From positions 1,550,001 through 1,614,000 of the forward strand of contig CAWADU010000003.1 of NCBI GenBank assembly GCA_963781025.1: a stretch of 64,000 bases of DNA. The letters are read 5' to 3'. This document shows, one piece after another, positions 32,472 to 41,542 of the stretch. The notes under the pieces were generated by a model. It was not told the origin of the DNA. It was given only the letters and a program-made list of their open reading frames with translations, and made no database searches. The first letter of the stretch is position 1, and each line of letters starts with the position of its first letter. Source of the DNA: Tardibacter sp963781025. GTDB lineage: Bacteria > Pseudomonadota > Alphaproteobacteria > Sphingomonadales > Sphingomonadaceae. The position numbers and the translations under genes were made by a program.

Positions 32472-32843
32472 ATGGCCAGCACCGAAGGTTTGACTGCAGC
32501 ACCCGGTACGTTTCTCCAACCCTGGATGAACGCACTGATCCGATACGTTCAGTCCAACCAGCCGGATCTTACCAACCGTCAGTTCGCCCTGTTGCTGATC
32601 GTTTATCTGACGTCCGGCCCGCACACCGTTCGCGGTCTGGCGGCGCGGCTCAATGTTTCCAAGCCCGTCATCACGCGCGCCTTGAACAGTCTGAGCGCAC
32701 TCGGCTATCTCAGACGTGAACGGGACGAAAGTGATTTGCGGAATGTGCTTGTCGAACAGACGCCGAGCGGTCACGATTTCCTCGTGGCATTTGCGGAACT
32801 GATCGATAAGGCGAATGATAGCGCAGGCAGGCACAGCGGCTAA
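32472..32843 (+). CDS. MarR-like winged-helix regulator
   Basis: 123 residues from the ATG at 32472. QFALLLIVYLTSGPHTVRGLAARLNVSKPVITRALNSLSALGYLRRERDESDLRNVLVEQT is a full winged helix of MarR type. Flanking helices for dimerisation are short. The ligand is unknown. It overlaps the next gene by 29 bases, so the two are probably co-translated. Confidence 0.87.
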   Translation: MASTEGLTAAPGTFLQPWMNALIRYVQSNQPDLTNRQFALLLIVYLTSGPHTVRGLAARLNVSKPVITRALNSLSALGYLRRERDESDLRNVLVEQTPSGHDFLVAFAELIDKANDSAGRHSG

Positions 32844-33702
32844 TTTCAGGCTGGAAGGCCCGTCAATCGCTCTCGATCCACGCATACACGCGTTCCGCCC
32901 GGACATCGCCGACCTTGCGCTGGCCGGACAGGTGTTTGCCACCCATTACGCCCGGCCTGACCCCCGCCGATGCATCCGCACCACGGCGATGCTTCGGCCG
33001 TCCCCGTCGTACGATAAGCCTGCAATCAGCCAGTTGCTGCTGGGCGAGCAATTTTCCGTCATCGACACGAACAACGGCTGGTCCTGGGGTTATTGCCGGC
33101 ACGACCATTATGTCGGCTATCTTGATGCCGAAGCGCTCAGTCCTCCTGGCGCGCCGCCGACCCACATCATATCGTCTTCGCTGGCGCTCGCCTTTGCCGA
33201 ACCCGACATCAAGTCGCGGTTGCTCCAGCGTCTGCCCATGGGCGCGCGCGTAAGAGCGGAGGAAACCAGTCCCGCCGGCTTTGTCCGCTGCGAAAGCGGA
33301 TGGCTCCATCCATGCCACGTCATGACCATCGGCAGCCTCCTGGCCGATCCCGTCGCGGTCGCCGAACAACTGCAGGGCGTTCCTTATCTGTGGGGCGGGC
33401 GCGGCGGCGACGGTCTCGACTGCTCGGGCCTCGTCCAGCTTGCGCTCGGTTTTTGCGGTGTCTTTGCGCCCCGCGACAGCGATCAGCAGCGCCAGGCGCT
33501 GGGAAAGTCAGTCGCCGGCGACCGGCTCCAACGCGGCGACCTTGTCTTTTTTCCCGGCCATGTCGGCGTCATGGCCGACAGCGAGCGGCTGGTTCACGCA
33601 AGCGCATGGTGGATGCGGGTGGTGGTCGAACCGCTGGCGGACGTGATTGCGCTGCTCAAAAAGAATTATGACCAGCCTGTGGTGGCCGTGAAGCGGCTGT
33701 AG
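32815..33702 (+). CDS. C40 (NlpC/P60) peptidase with SH3-like domains
   Basis: 295 residues. No signal peptide. Two SH3-type beta domains (about 50-175, e.g. GEQFSVIDTNNGWSWGYCRHDHYVGYL and VRCESGWLHPCHV) precede the peptidase. The catalytic Cys is in GLDCSGLVQLAL and the catalytic His in GHVGVMADSERLVHAS. It resembles gamma-D-glutamyl dipeptidases that recycle cell-wall peptides in the cytoplasm. Confidence 0.9.
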   Translation: MIAQAGTAANFRLEGPSIALDPRIHAFRPDIADLALAGQVFATHYARPDPRRCIRTTAMLRPSPSYDKPAISQLLLGEQFSVIDTNNGWSWGYCRHDHYVGYLDAEALSPPGAPPTHIISSSLALAFAEPDIKSRLLQRLPMGARVRAEETSPAGFVRCESGWLHPCHVMTIGSLLADPVAVAEQLQGVPYLWGGRGGDGLDCSGLVQLALGFCGVFAPRDSDQQRQALGKSVAGDRLQRGDLVFFPGHVGVMADSERLVHASAWWMRVVVEPLADVIALLKKNYDQPVVAVKRL

Positions 33703-33711
33703 GCCCGCTCC

Positions 33712-34671
33712 CTACATTTCCCCGCGCGCGTGGCGAATCGCGTACCATTTCCGGACATTGGCCTGATGTTCGGCGAGCGTGTCTGCGAATACATGACCAC
33801 CGCTGCCGTCCGCTACGAAATAGATCGCCTTGGTTCGCTCCGGATCAAGCACCGCCGCAATGGAATCCCGCCCGGGGTTCGCAATCGGTCCCTGCGGCAG
33901 TCCGGGGCGGGCGTAGGTATTATATCCGTTATCCGCCACAAGCTCCGACCGGCGAATGCGGCGCCCCAGCGGCTTGCCCTTGGTGATGGGGTAGATGACG
34001 GTCGGGTCCGCCTGAAGCGCCATGCCGATGCGCAGCCGATTGGCATAGACGCCGGCCACCATCGGGCGTTCTGCGGGCTTTCCCGTTTCCTTCTCGACGA
34101 TGGATGCAAGGATGATCGCTTCTCGCGGCGTCCTGACGGGTGTGGACTTTCCGCGATCTTTCCACAGATCGGCAAGCGTGTGCGTCATTGCATCCTGCAT
34201 CCGCTTCAACACCGCCGCCCGGCTTTCGCCGCGCTCGAAGCTGTAGCTGTCGGGCAGGATGGAACCTTCGGCGGGCGTGGCGATCCTGCCGGTCAGCAGC
34301 GGCTCCGCCATTAGCTTCTCATGGATAAGGATCGAAGGCATGCCTTCTGGAATGGTCACCAGCCGGAAGACCGGCTTGCCGTGCTGGAGGATGTCGAGAA
34401 CCCTCGCCGCGCTGGCATGCGCCGGAAATGCGAACTCGCCCGCCCGGATCGGGTCAGACGAGCCCAGATAACGCGACAGGCGGCGAAAGGCCCCGGCATG
34501 CCGCAACACGCCCTTCGTCTCCAGAAGCGCAGCCGCCTTGGCCAGCGTCGCGCCTTGCGTGATCTGGACCGTGACCGCCGCCTTCGACGGCCCCGGCCCG
34601 TACCACAACGCCAGCGGCGCCGCGACAATTGCCGCGACGAGGATAACGAGCGCGATCAGCAGCTTGCGCAA
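33712..34671 (-). CDS. mltG: Endolytic murein transglycosylase MltG
   Basis: 319 residues. One N-terminal membrane helix (LLIALVILVAAIVAAPLALWY), then the YceG domain with the catalytic Glu in LASIVEKETGKPAERPMVAGVYANRL. It cuts nascent peptidoglycan strands in the periplasm. It lies 135 bases downstream of fabF on the same strand. Confidence 0.96.
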   Translation of the reverse strand: MRKLLIALVILVAAIVAAPLALWYGPGPSKAAVTVQITQGATLAKAAALLETKGVLRHAGAFRRLSRYLGSSDPIRAGEFAFPAHASAARVLDILQHGKPVFRLVTIPEGMPSILIHEKLMAEPLLTGRIATPAEGSILPDSYSFERGESRAAVLKRMQDAMTHTLADLWKDRGKSTPVRTPREAIILASIVEKETGKPAERPMVAGVYANRLRIGMALQADPTVIYPITKGKPLGRRIRRSELVADNGYNTYARPGLPQGPIANPGRDSIAAVLDPERTKAIYFVADGSGGHVFADTLAEHQANVRKWYAIRHARGEM

Positions 34672-34806
34672 GGACCACTCAATCTCTGACTGTCATTCCG
34701 TAAGGCCGGGATCCATGAATACCATATTTGCCGCGCGCTTGCCGGCTTGCGTTCATGAATTCCCGCTATCGCGAGAATGGCCGAAACAATCCTCTGGCGC
34801 GCGTTC

Positions 34807-36073
34807 TCACACCGCCTTCATGATCAGCGACGCATTGGTGCCGCCAAAGCCGAAGCTGTTGTTCAGCACGGCGCTCACCTTCCGCTTCTTCGCGACATGC
34901 GGAACAAGATCCACACCCGCGCAGCTGTCGCTCGGATTGTCGAGGTTGAGCGTCGGCGGCACGATCTGATCGCGGAGCGCTAGAATGCAGAAGATCGATT
35001 CGACAGCGCCCGCGCCGCCGAGCAGATGGCCGATCGCCGATTTGGTCGACGACATCGAGACGTTGCCGATCGCCGACGCCGAACAGCCGCCTGACCGCAC
35101 CCAGTTCCAGCTCGTCGCCAAGCGGCGTCGAGGTGCCATGCGCGTTGATGTAGTCGATGTCTTCCGGATTGATCCCGGCTTTCTTGCAACGCCATCTGCA
35201 TCGAGCGGAAGCCGCCCGAACCTTCGGGATGCGGCGCGGTGACGTGATAGGCGTCGCCCGACAGGCCATAGCCGATCACTTCGGCATAGATTTTCGCTCC
35301 GCGCCTTTTCGCGCGTTCATATTCTTCGAGGACGACGACGCCCGCGCCCTCGCCCATCACGAAGCCATCGCGGTCCTTGTCATACGGACGCGACGCCTTT
35401 TCGGGCTGGTCATTGAAGGCGGTCGACAAGCGCCCTCGCCTGCGCGAAGCCGGCGATGCCGAGCGGGCAGATCGCGCTTTCCGCGCCGCCGGCGAGCATC
35501 ACATCGGCGTCATCCAGCGCGATCATCCGCGCCGCGTCGCCGATTGAATGCGCGCCCGTCGAGCAGGCCGTCACCACCGCGTGATTTGGCCCCATCAGGC
35601 CATGCTTGATTGAAACCTGGCCGGAGATCAGGTTGATCAGGCGACCGTGCACGAAGTGGGGAGACACGCGTCGCGGCCCCTTTTCATGGAGCACGATCGA
35701 CTCGCTTTCGATGCCTGGCAGACCGCCGATGCCCGAACCGATCGAGCAGCCGGCGCGCAGCCGCTCCTCCTCGGTCATGTCGAGAAGTCCCGCGTCCTCT
35801 ATCGCCTGGCTCGCAGCGTCGATGCCATAGACAATGAAAGGATCGACCTGCCGCTGAACCTTGTGATCAACCCGCTTGTTGGCATCAAACGTCGTGCCCG
35901 TCCCGTCGCCGGCGATCACTTCGCAGGCGATCCGGCACGCATAATCCGACGCATCGAAGCGGGTGATCGGTGCCCGCTCCCGATTTGGAAGCCAGAATAT
36001 TCGCCCAGGCGGTTTCGACGTTACTGCCCAGAGGCGTCACGAGGCCAAGCCCGGTCACGACCACTCGCCGCAT
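34807..36073 (-). pseudogene. fabF: Beta-ketoacyl-ACP synthase II FabF, four frameshifts as written
   Basis: 1267 bases. The FabF protein is complete but spread over several frames. Removing one base near each of 35971, 35427, 35183 and 35077 gives 1263 bases and 420 residues, the standard length. The active-site Cys (VVTACSTGAHS), first His (INAHGTSTPLGD) and second His (KSAIGHLLGGAGAVE) are all kept, and no stop codon interrupts the corrected frame. In fatty-acid synthesis FabF elongates acyl-ACP. With acpP just upstream, this should be the main copy. Sequence error seems at least as likely as real decay. Confidence 0.9.
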
Positions 36074-36158
36074 CAACCCATCTCCAACTCTGTTCTCAAA
36101 AGCGAAACGGCCCCCCAGCTTCCCGGGGAGCCGTCGAATCCCTCGGCAGAGGCTGATA

Positions 36159-36395
36159 TCAGGCGTTGTTTGCCTCGATATAAGAGATTGCATCCTTTAC
36201 CGTCAGAATTTTTTCAGCGGCATCGTCAGGAATCTCGACACCGAATTCTTCTTCAAACGCCATGACCAACTCGACGGTGTCGAGGCTGTCTGCGCCGAGA
36301 TCGTCGATGAAGCTCGCTTCTTCCGTCACCTTTTCGGCTTCGACGCCGAGGTGCTCAACAACGATCTTCTTCACGCGCTCTGCGACGTCGCTCAT
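36159..36395 (-). CDS. acpP: Acyl carrier protein
   Basis: 78 residues from the ATG at 36395, after AAGGGG. The phosphopantetheine site is in GADSLDTVELVMAFEEEF. It carries acyl chains for FabD, FabG and FabF encoded around it. The protein is acidic and intact. Confidence 0.98.
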   Translation of the reverse strand: MSDVAERVKKIVVEHLGVEAEKVTEEASFIDDLGADSLDTVELVMAFEEEFGVEIPDDAAEKILTVKDAISYIEANNA

Positions 36396-36540
36396 GAAAT
36401 GCCCCTTCTCGATTAGGCTGTGTTCCGTGCCTGCCCTAATCCGCCCCCCCGCCGCTGGCAAGCCCAAACCGCTGTTCGGTTGCGGTTTGAAAAAGGCATC
36501 TTCACGAAAAATGAACCGCTGATCGCCCAGAACCGGACCA

Positions 36541-37758
36541 ATGATGGCAAACGCTGGATTGAAGTCACTGCGCGATGGCGACTGGTTGGCCGAGCAACCC
36601 GCTCGCATCTATCGCCTCCTGCTTGCCGTCCTGCTGACGATGGCGTGCGTGGGCTGGATTGTTTTCTCGAAATCCGCGCTTGATCCGATGGGCAAGCCGC
36701 TCGGCACCGATTTCCTCAGCTTCTGGACGGCCTCGCAGCTCGCACTGGGCGGACATCCTTCCGCTCCGTACGACATGGCGATCCATTTCGCCGCGCAAAC
36801 CGCCAGGTTCAATGCACATCAGGGCTATGCCGCTTTCTTCTATCCGCCCGTCTATCTGCTGCTTTGCCTGCCGCTTGCGACCATGCCTTATCTGGTGTCG
36901 CTCAGCCTCTGGCTCGTTGTCAGCGGCTTCGCCTATGTGCAGGTCGTCTATCGCTTTCTCGACCGCTGGAGCGGCACCTGGCTGACCCTGCTCGCCTTTC
37001 CTGCGATCCTGCTCAACATGGGGCACGGCCAGAACGGCTTTATCACCGCCGCGCTGATGGGCGGGGGTGTTCTGCTGCTGGAACGCCGTCCATGGCTCGC
37101 CGGAACGCTGTTCGGCTGCCTCGTGATAAAGCCGCACATGGCGCTGCTCATCCCCTTCGCGCTTGCCGCGCGCGGCCTCTGGCGACCGTTCATCGCCGCA
37201 GGGCTGACCGCCGCCGGGCTGGCGGCGCTTTCGATGGCCGTTTTCGGGCTTGAGACCTGGCGGGCGTTCTTGGCCAATACGGCTCTGGCGCGGAAAACGC
37301 TGGAAACGGGCCTCGTCGATCCCGCCAAGATGGAGAGCATTTTCGCCGCCGTCCGCGTGCTTCATGGCGGAATCGGGCTCGGTTATGCGCTACAGGCGAT
37401 CGTCACACTCGGCGTGATCGCCACCCTTGTTGCAATGGGCCGCGCGCGTCTTTCGGGACCGGCGCAAAATGCCGCGCTCATTGCCGGAGCCGTCGTCGCC
37501 ACGCCCTTTGTGCTGGACTATGACCTCACCTGGATCGCGCTGCCGCTTGCCTGGCTGTTCATCGAAGCCCGACGCACCGCTTTCCTGCCCTGGGAGAAGC
37601 TGGTCATGTCAGCCGCCTTCGTGCTGCCGCTCTTCTCGCGCACGCTGGCGATGAAACTTTCCCTTCCCATCGCTCCGGTCGTGCTGATCGCCTTGTTCTG
37701 GGTGGTGGTGAGAAGGGGCTATGCGGGCGGTGCGGAAGCAGCCAGCCGGCCAGCATGA
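36541..37758 (+). CDS. GT87/DUF2029 family membrane glycosyltransferase
   Basis: 405 residues with about nine or ten hydrophobic segments. DFLSFWTASQLALGG is the loop with the conserved Asp of polyprenol-sugar-dependent (GT-C) enzymes, and FFYPPVYLLLCLPL and LLNMGHGQNGFITAALMGGG are typical of GT87. The sugar acceptor is unknown. It lies on the opposite strand between acpP and fabG. Confidence 0.87.
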   Translation: MMANAGLKSLRDGDWLAEQPARIYRLLLAVLLTMACVGWIVFSKSALDPMGKPLGTDFLSFWTASQLALGGHPSAPYDMAIHFAAQTARFNAHQGYAAFFYPPVYLLLCLPLATMPYLVSLSLWLVVSGFAYVQVVYRFLDRWSGTWLTLLAFPAILLNMGHGQNGFITAALMGGGVLLLERRPWLAGTLFGCLVIKPHMALLIPFALAARGLWRPFIAAGLTAAGLAALSMAVFGLETWRAFLANTALARKTLETGLVDPAKMESIFAAVRVLHGGIGLGYALQAIVTLGVIATLVAMGRARLSGPAQNAALIAGAVVATPFVLDYDLTWIALPLAWLFIEARRTAFLPWEKLVMSAAFVLPLFSRTLAMKLSLPIAPVVLIALFWVVVRRGYAGGAEAASRPA

Positions 37759-37765
37759 CGGATTC

Positions 37766-38503
37766 TCAAAGCATCGCCATGCCGCCGTTCACATGCACCG
37801 TCTGCCCGGTGACATAGGCAGCTTCCTTCGACGCCAGATAGGTGACGGCCGCGGCCACGTCCTCGCCCTCGCCCAGCTTGCCCGCCGGAATCTTGCCGAG
37901 CAGCGCCTCCTTTTGCGCATCAGGCAATGCGTCGGTCATCGCCGACTTGATGAAGCCCGGCGCCACGCAATTGACGGTGATGTTGCGGCTCGCCAGCTCC
38001 TGCGCCAGCGCCTTCGACATGCCGACCAGTCCCGCCTTTGACGCGGCATAGTTCGCCTGACCGGGGTTGCCCGTCGCGCCCACCACCGAGGTGATCGAGA
38101 TGATGCGCCCGAAGCGCGCCTTCATCATCGGCTTGGCCGCAGCGCGAATCAGCCGGAAGGCGGCTTCGAGGTTGACCCGGATCACCTGGTCCCATTCCTC
38201 GTCCTTCATCCGCATGGCCAGGTTGTCGCGCGTGACCCCCGCATTGTTGACCAGGATGTCGAGCTGTCCCAGCGCTTCCACCGCGCGCGGCACCAGCGCG
38301 TCGACCGCGGCCGCGTCCGACAGGTTGCACGGCAGGATCACCGGATCGCCGCCGATTTCCGCCGCCACGGCCTTCAGCGCGTCCTCGCGCGTGCCGGACA
38401 GCGCGACCCGCGCACCCTGCGCCGCCAGCGCCTTTGCAATCGCCGAGCCGATGCCTCCGCTCGCGCCCGTTACAAGCGCCGTCATGCCGGTCAGATCGAA
38501 CAT
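37766..38503 (-). CDS. fabG: 3-oxoacyl-ACP reductase FabG
   Basis: 245 residues. NADPH motif VTGASGGIGSAIAKAL, catalytic Ser in ITSVVGATG and Tyr/Lys in NYAASKAG. It reduces ketoacyl-ACP in fatty-acid synthesis. It is 111 bases below fabD; two hairpins lie in the gap. Confidence 0.96.
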   Translation of the reverse strand: MFDLTGMTALVTGASGGIGSAIAKALAAQGARVALSGTREDALKAVAAEIGGDPVILPCNLSDAAAVDALVPRAVEALGQLDILVNNAGVTRDNLAMRMKDEEWDQVIRVNLEAAFRLIRAAAKPMMKARFGRIISITSVVGATGNPGQANYAASKAGLVGMSKALAQELASRNITVNCVAPGFIKSAMTDALPDAQKEALLGKIPAGKLGEGEDVAAAVTYLASKEAAYVTGQTVHVNGGMAML

Positions 38504-38531
38504 GTAATTTACTCCCCTTCTATCGTCACCT

Positions 38532-38607
38532 CAGCCGAAGGCTGGGGTCCAATCTAAATCGCCGCCTGATATGAAGACGCCGCATGGATGCCAGCCTACG
38601 CTGGCAT
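38532..38607. repeat. Pair of REP-like palindromes
   Basis: CAGCC-GAA-GGCTG at 38532-38544 and ATGCCAGC-CTAC-GCTGGCAT at 38588-38607, in the fabD-fabG gap. The ccagcc/ggctgg words recur in both arms, as in REP/REPIN elements of sphingomonads. They could also end or stabilise the fabD transcript. Confidence 0.5.
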
Positions 38608-38614
38608 GACGTGA

Positions 38615-39550
38615 TTAGATTTCCTTCGCCAGCGCCTCAATGTCGTCCATCGACACCACGCTGGTGATCTTCGCGTCGGGTGCGATGCGCTTTACCATCG
38701 GCCCCAGCACCTTGCCGCCGAGCTCGACGAAATGGTCGACGCCCGCTTCCGCCATCGCCGCCACGCTTTCGCGCCAGCGAACCATGCCGGTCACTTGCTC
38801 CACCAGCAGGCGGCGGATTGTGGCAGGGTCCGCAACCGGTGCGGCGGTGACATTGGCATAAACCGGCAACAGCGGCGCCCTCAGGCCCACCTTGGCCAGC
38901 GCATCGGCCATCGCATCGGCGGCGGGCTGCATCAGCGGACAGTGGAAGGGGGCGGAGACCGGCAGCAGCACGGCGCGGCGCGCGCCCTTGGTCTTGGCGA
39001 TCTCAAGCGCACGCTCGACCGCGGCACGGTGGCCAGAGACAACCACCTGCCCCGGCGCATTGTCGTTGGCGGCTGAGCAAACGTCGCCCTGCGCCGCCTC
39101 GTCGGCGACCTCTTTCGCCGCGTCATAGTCAAGGCCCAGCAGCGCAGCCATCGCGCCTTCGCCCACCGGGACGGCGGCCTGCATCGATTGACCACGCAAC
39201 TTCAACAACTTCGCCGTCGTTGCCAGGTCGAGCGCCTGCGCCGCGCAAAGCGCCGTATATTCGCCCAACGAATGGCCCGCGACATAATCGGCCTTGTCCG
39301 CGAGCAGCACGCCCGCCTCCCGTTCCAGGACGGCGAGCGTCGCGATCGCATTCGCCATGATCGCCGGCTGCGCATTCTCGGTCAGGATCAATGTTTCCTC
39401 GGGGCCTTCGACCATCAGCCGCAGGAGGTTCTGCGCCAGTGCCTCGTCGACTTCCTGGAACACGGCGCGGGCAGCAGCGCTCGCATCCGCCAGCGCCTTG
39501 CCCATGCCCACCGCCTGGCTGCCCTGTCCGGGAAAAATGAATGCGCGCAC
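38615..39550 (-). CDS. fabD: Malonyl-CoA:ACP transacylase FabD
   Basis: 311 residues from a GTG at 39550, five bases after GGAGG. The start RAFIFPGQGSQAVGMG and the nucleophile motif VAGHSLGEYTALCAA are canonical. It loads malonyl groups onto ACP. It is first of the fab run and divergent from rpsF. The much longer in-frame extension from 39754 overlaps rpsF and is rejected. Confidence 0.97.
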   Translation of the reverse strand: MRAFIFPGQGSQAVGMGKALADASAAARAVFQEVDEALAQNLLRLMVEGPEETLILTENAQPAIMANAIATLAVLEREAGVLLADKADYVAGHSLGEYTALCAAQALDLATTAKLLKLRGQSMQAAVPVGEGAMAALLGLDYDAAKEVADEAAQGDVCSAANDNAPGQVVVSGHRAAVERALEIAKTKGARRAVLLPVSAPFHCPLMQPAADAMADALAKVGLRAPLLPVYANVTAAPVADPATIRRLLVEQVTGMVRWRESVAAMAEAGVDHFVELGGKVLGPMVKRIAPDAKITSVVSMDDIEALAKEI

Positions 39551-39701
39551 TGGTTTCCTCCTGTGTTGTGTTCGCTCCGTATGCGTCTGCGCATGCCGAC
39601 GCAACCGCCTTGCTTTCGAACCCGGTTTCTGCCAATAGCGCGCCTTCCTCTGGACGGAAGGCATCTTCCGGCCGGGGATTTGCTTGAACGACAGCCGGAG
39701 G

Positions 39702-39722
39702 GGCAACGGATGGTCCGTTGCC
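39702..39722 (+). promoter_or_regulatory. Hairpin in the rpsF leader
   Basis: GGCAACGGA and TCCGTTGCC form a perfect 9-bp stem with loop TGG, ending 30 bases before the rpsF ATG. Many bacteria have an S6:S18 binding hairpin here for feedback control. I cannot confirm that motif by eye. Confidence 0.4.
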
Positions 39723-39752
39723 AGCGATCGGCCAACAGAAAAGGAAGCGTAC

Positions 39753-40190
39753 ATGCCGCTCTACGAGCATGTCTTCCTCGCGCGTCAGGATCTGGCACAA
39801 ACCCAGGTCGATGCACTCGCCGAGGCAGCAACCAAGATTATCGAGGACAATGGCGGCAAGATCGCCAAGGTGGAAACCTGGGGTCTTCGCAACATTGCCT
39901 ATCGCGTTCGCAAGAACCGCAAGGCGCACTATGTACTGCTGGACATCGACGCGCCGGCGGCTGCTATCGCCGAGCTGGAGCGCCAGACCGCGATCAACGA
40001 AGATGTGATCCGCTACATGACCATCCGCGTCGATGCGCATGAAGCAGGTCCGTCGGTGATGATGCGCAAGAGCGATCGCGACCGCGAACGTCGTGGGGAC
40101 CGTGACGGCGGGCGCGAAGGCGGCCGTGGTGATCGTCCGGATCGAGGTGATCGTGGCCCGCGCCGCGAACGCGACGACATGGCAGCGTAA
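39753..40190 (+). CDS. rpsF: 30S ribosomal protein S6
   Basis: 145 residues from the ATG at 39753, with AAAGGAAG upstream. LYEHVFLARQDLAQTQVDALAEAA and VETWGLRNIAYRVRKNRKAHYVLLDID are S6 core motifs. After about residue 105 comes an Arg/Asp/Gly-rich tail typical of alphaproteobacterial S6. First gene of rpsF-rpsR-rplI. Confidence 0.98.
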   Translation: MPLYEHVFLARQDLAQTQVDALAEAATKIIEDNGGKIAKVETWGLRNIAYRVRKNRKAHYVLLDIDAPAAAIAELERQTAINEDVIRYMTIRVDAHEAGPSVMMRKSDRDRERRGDRDGGREGGRGDRPDRGDRGPRRERDDMAA

Positions 40191-40205
40191 GGGAGGCTTT
40201 TCGAC

Positions 40206-40430
40206 ATGGCACGCCCATTTTTTCGCCGGCGCAAGAGCTGCCCCTTCTCAGGCAAGGAAGCGCCGAAGATTGATTACAAGGACGTCCGTCTGCTCCAGGG
40301 CTTCGTGTCCGAGCGCGGCAAGATCGTCCCGTCCCGCATCACGGCGGTTTCCGCCAAGAAGCAGCGTGAGCTGGCGCAAGCGATCAAGCGTTCGCGCCAC
40401 ATCGGCCTGCTGCCCTTCATCGTGAAATAA
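40206..40430 (+). CDS. rpsR: 30S ribosomal protein S18
   Basis: 74 residues. RRRKSCPFSGKEAPKIDYKDVRLLQGFVSERGKIVPSRI and QRELAQAIKRSRHIGLLPFI are canonical S18. It pairs with S6 on the small subunit. It is 15 bases after rpsF. Confidence 0.98.
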   Translation: MARPFFRRRKSCPFSGKEAPKIDYKDVRLLQGFVSERGKIVPSRITAVSAKKQRELAQAIKRSRHIGLLPFIVK

Positions 40431-40444
40431 GGAGGGTCGCACCA

Positions 40445-41044
40445 ATGGAAATCATCCTGCTCGAACGCGTCGAAAAGCTCGGCCGCATCGGTGATGTCGT
40501 CACCGTGAAGGACGGTTTTGCCCGCAACTTCCTTCTGCCTCGCGGCAAGGCGCTGCGCGCCAATGAAGCGAACAAGAAGAAGTTCGAGGCCAACCGCTCG
40601 CAGATCGAAGCCGACAATGACAAGCAGCGCGAGGCGGCCCAGAAGGACGCCAAGGGCCTTGAGGGCAAGTCGATCATTCTCATCCGTCAGGCGTCGAACA
40701 CCGGCCAGCTTTACGGTTCGGTTTCGGCCCGCGACCTCGCCGAGGCGCTGGAAGCCGATGGCGCGAAGGTTTCGAAGAACCAGATCGTGCTCGACCGGCC
40801 GATCAAGGCGCTTGGCGTTCACGAAGTGCGTGTCTCGCTTCATGCCGAAGTCAGCCAGATCGTGAAGGTGAACGTCGCCCGTTCGCCCGAGGAAGCCGAT
40901 CTTCAGGCGCAGGGCGTCGACATCAACGCCCAGTTCTTCGAACGTGACGCCGCAGCCTTCACCGAGGACTATGATCCCAACGCCGAGCCGGGCGAAATCG
41001 CCCCGGAACCGGCCGAAGGCGAAAGCGAAGCCGAAGAAGCCTGA
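40445..41044 (+). CDS. rplI: 50S ribosomal protein L9
   Basis: 199 residues. EIILLERVEKLGRIGDVVTVKDGFARNFLLPRGKAL is the conserved N-terminal domain, then the long central helix and C-terminal domain (GKSIILIRQASNTGQLYGSVSARDL). An acidic tail rich in Pro/Glu (EPAEGESEAEEA) is typical of alphaproteobacteria. Confidence 0.98.
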   Translation: MEIILLERVEKLGRIGDVVTVKDGFARNFLLPRGKALRANEANKKKFEANRSQIEADNDKQREAAQKDAKGLEGKSIILIRQASNTGQLYGSVSARDLAEALEADGAKVSKNQIVLDRPIKALGVHEVRVSLHAEVSQIVKVNVARSPEEADLQAQGVDINAQFFERDAAAFTEDYDPNAEPGEIAPEPAEGESEAEEA

Positions 41045-41070
41045 GCTTCTTCCGCGACGAAACACTAGAG

Positions 41071-41105
41071 AAAGGCCGTGCCGGAACTACCGGCGCGGCC
41101 TTTTT
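41071..41105 (+). terminator. Intrinsic terminator of the rpsF-rpsR-rplI operon
   Basis: AAAGGCCGTGCCGG and CCGGCGCGGCC form a long GC stem with loop AACTA and run into TTTTT at 41101-41105, starting 26 bases after the rplI stop. It is the most canonical Rho-independent terminator in the window. Confidence 0.85.
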
Positions 41106-41249
41106 CATGTCCGATCGCGCGTCCTTTTGGCGGGCAGCGCGGCAGCACGATCCAGGCACTTTCCTCTCCTCTCCGCTCCACTCGCCTCCTGCCTTCCAAA
41201 ATCGCGCGTGCACGTCCATGCTTGGGCAAAGTTGCACCGGAGAGGCGGT

Positions 41250-41528
41250 TTGGCCAGAATAGCGTTCACTTCACATCTCGAAGCGGTGGGGCCGATCGAC
41301 CTTGTCGCCTATGAAGGCAAGACGGTCGCCGAACTGCTGGAGACGGTGGCGGCGGACTATCCGCGCATCAAAAGCTATGTGCTTGACGATCAGGGCCGGG
41401 TGAGGAAACACATCATCATCTTCATCGATGGCACGATGCGGCAACGGGAAACCGTGCTGTCCATGCCTCTCTCGCCAACAAGCGAAGTCTATGTCCTTCA
41501 GGCCTTGTCGGGGGGCAGCGCCGCGTAG
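41250..41528 (+). CDS. MoaD/ThiS-like beta-grasp protein
   Basis: 92 residues from a TTG at 41250 with GGAGAGG upstream; no ATG start is available. IDLVAYEGKTVAELLETVAADYPRIKSYVLDDQGRVRKHIIIFIDG and VYVLQALSGG match the MoaD/ThiS fold. The C-terminus is LSGGSAA, so the Gly-Gly end needed for thiocarboxylation is followed by three residues. It is two bases from the next ATG and clearly paired with the BNR gene. Confidence 0.75.
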   Translation: MARIAFTSHLEAVGPIDLVAYEGKTVAELLETVAADYPRIKSYVLDDQGRVRKHIIIFIDGTMRQRETVLSMPLSPTSEVYVLQALSGGSAA

Positions 41529-41542
41529 ATATGGAGATAGTC

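Noticed and set aside
39551..39754. 68-residue extension of FabD
   Set aside because: No similarity to FabD, overlaps the rpsF start, and a GTG with GGAGG is correctly placed at 39550.
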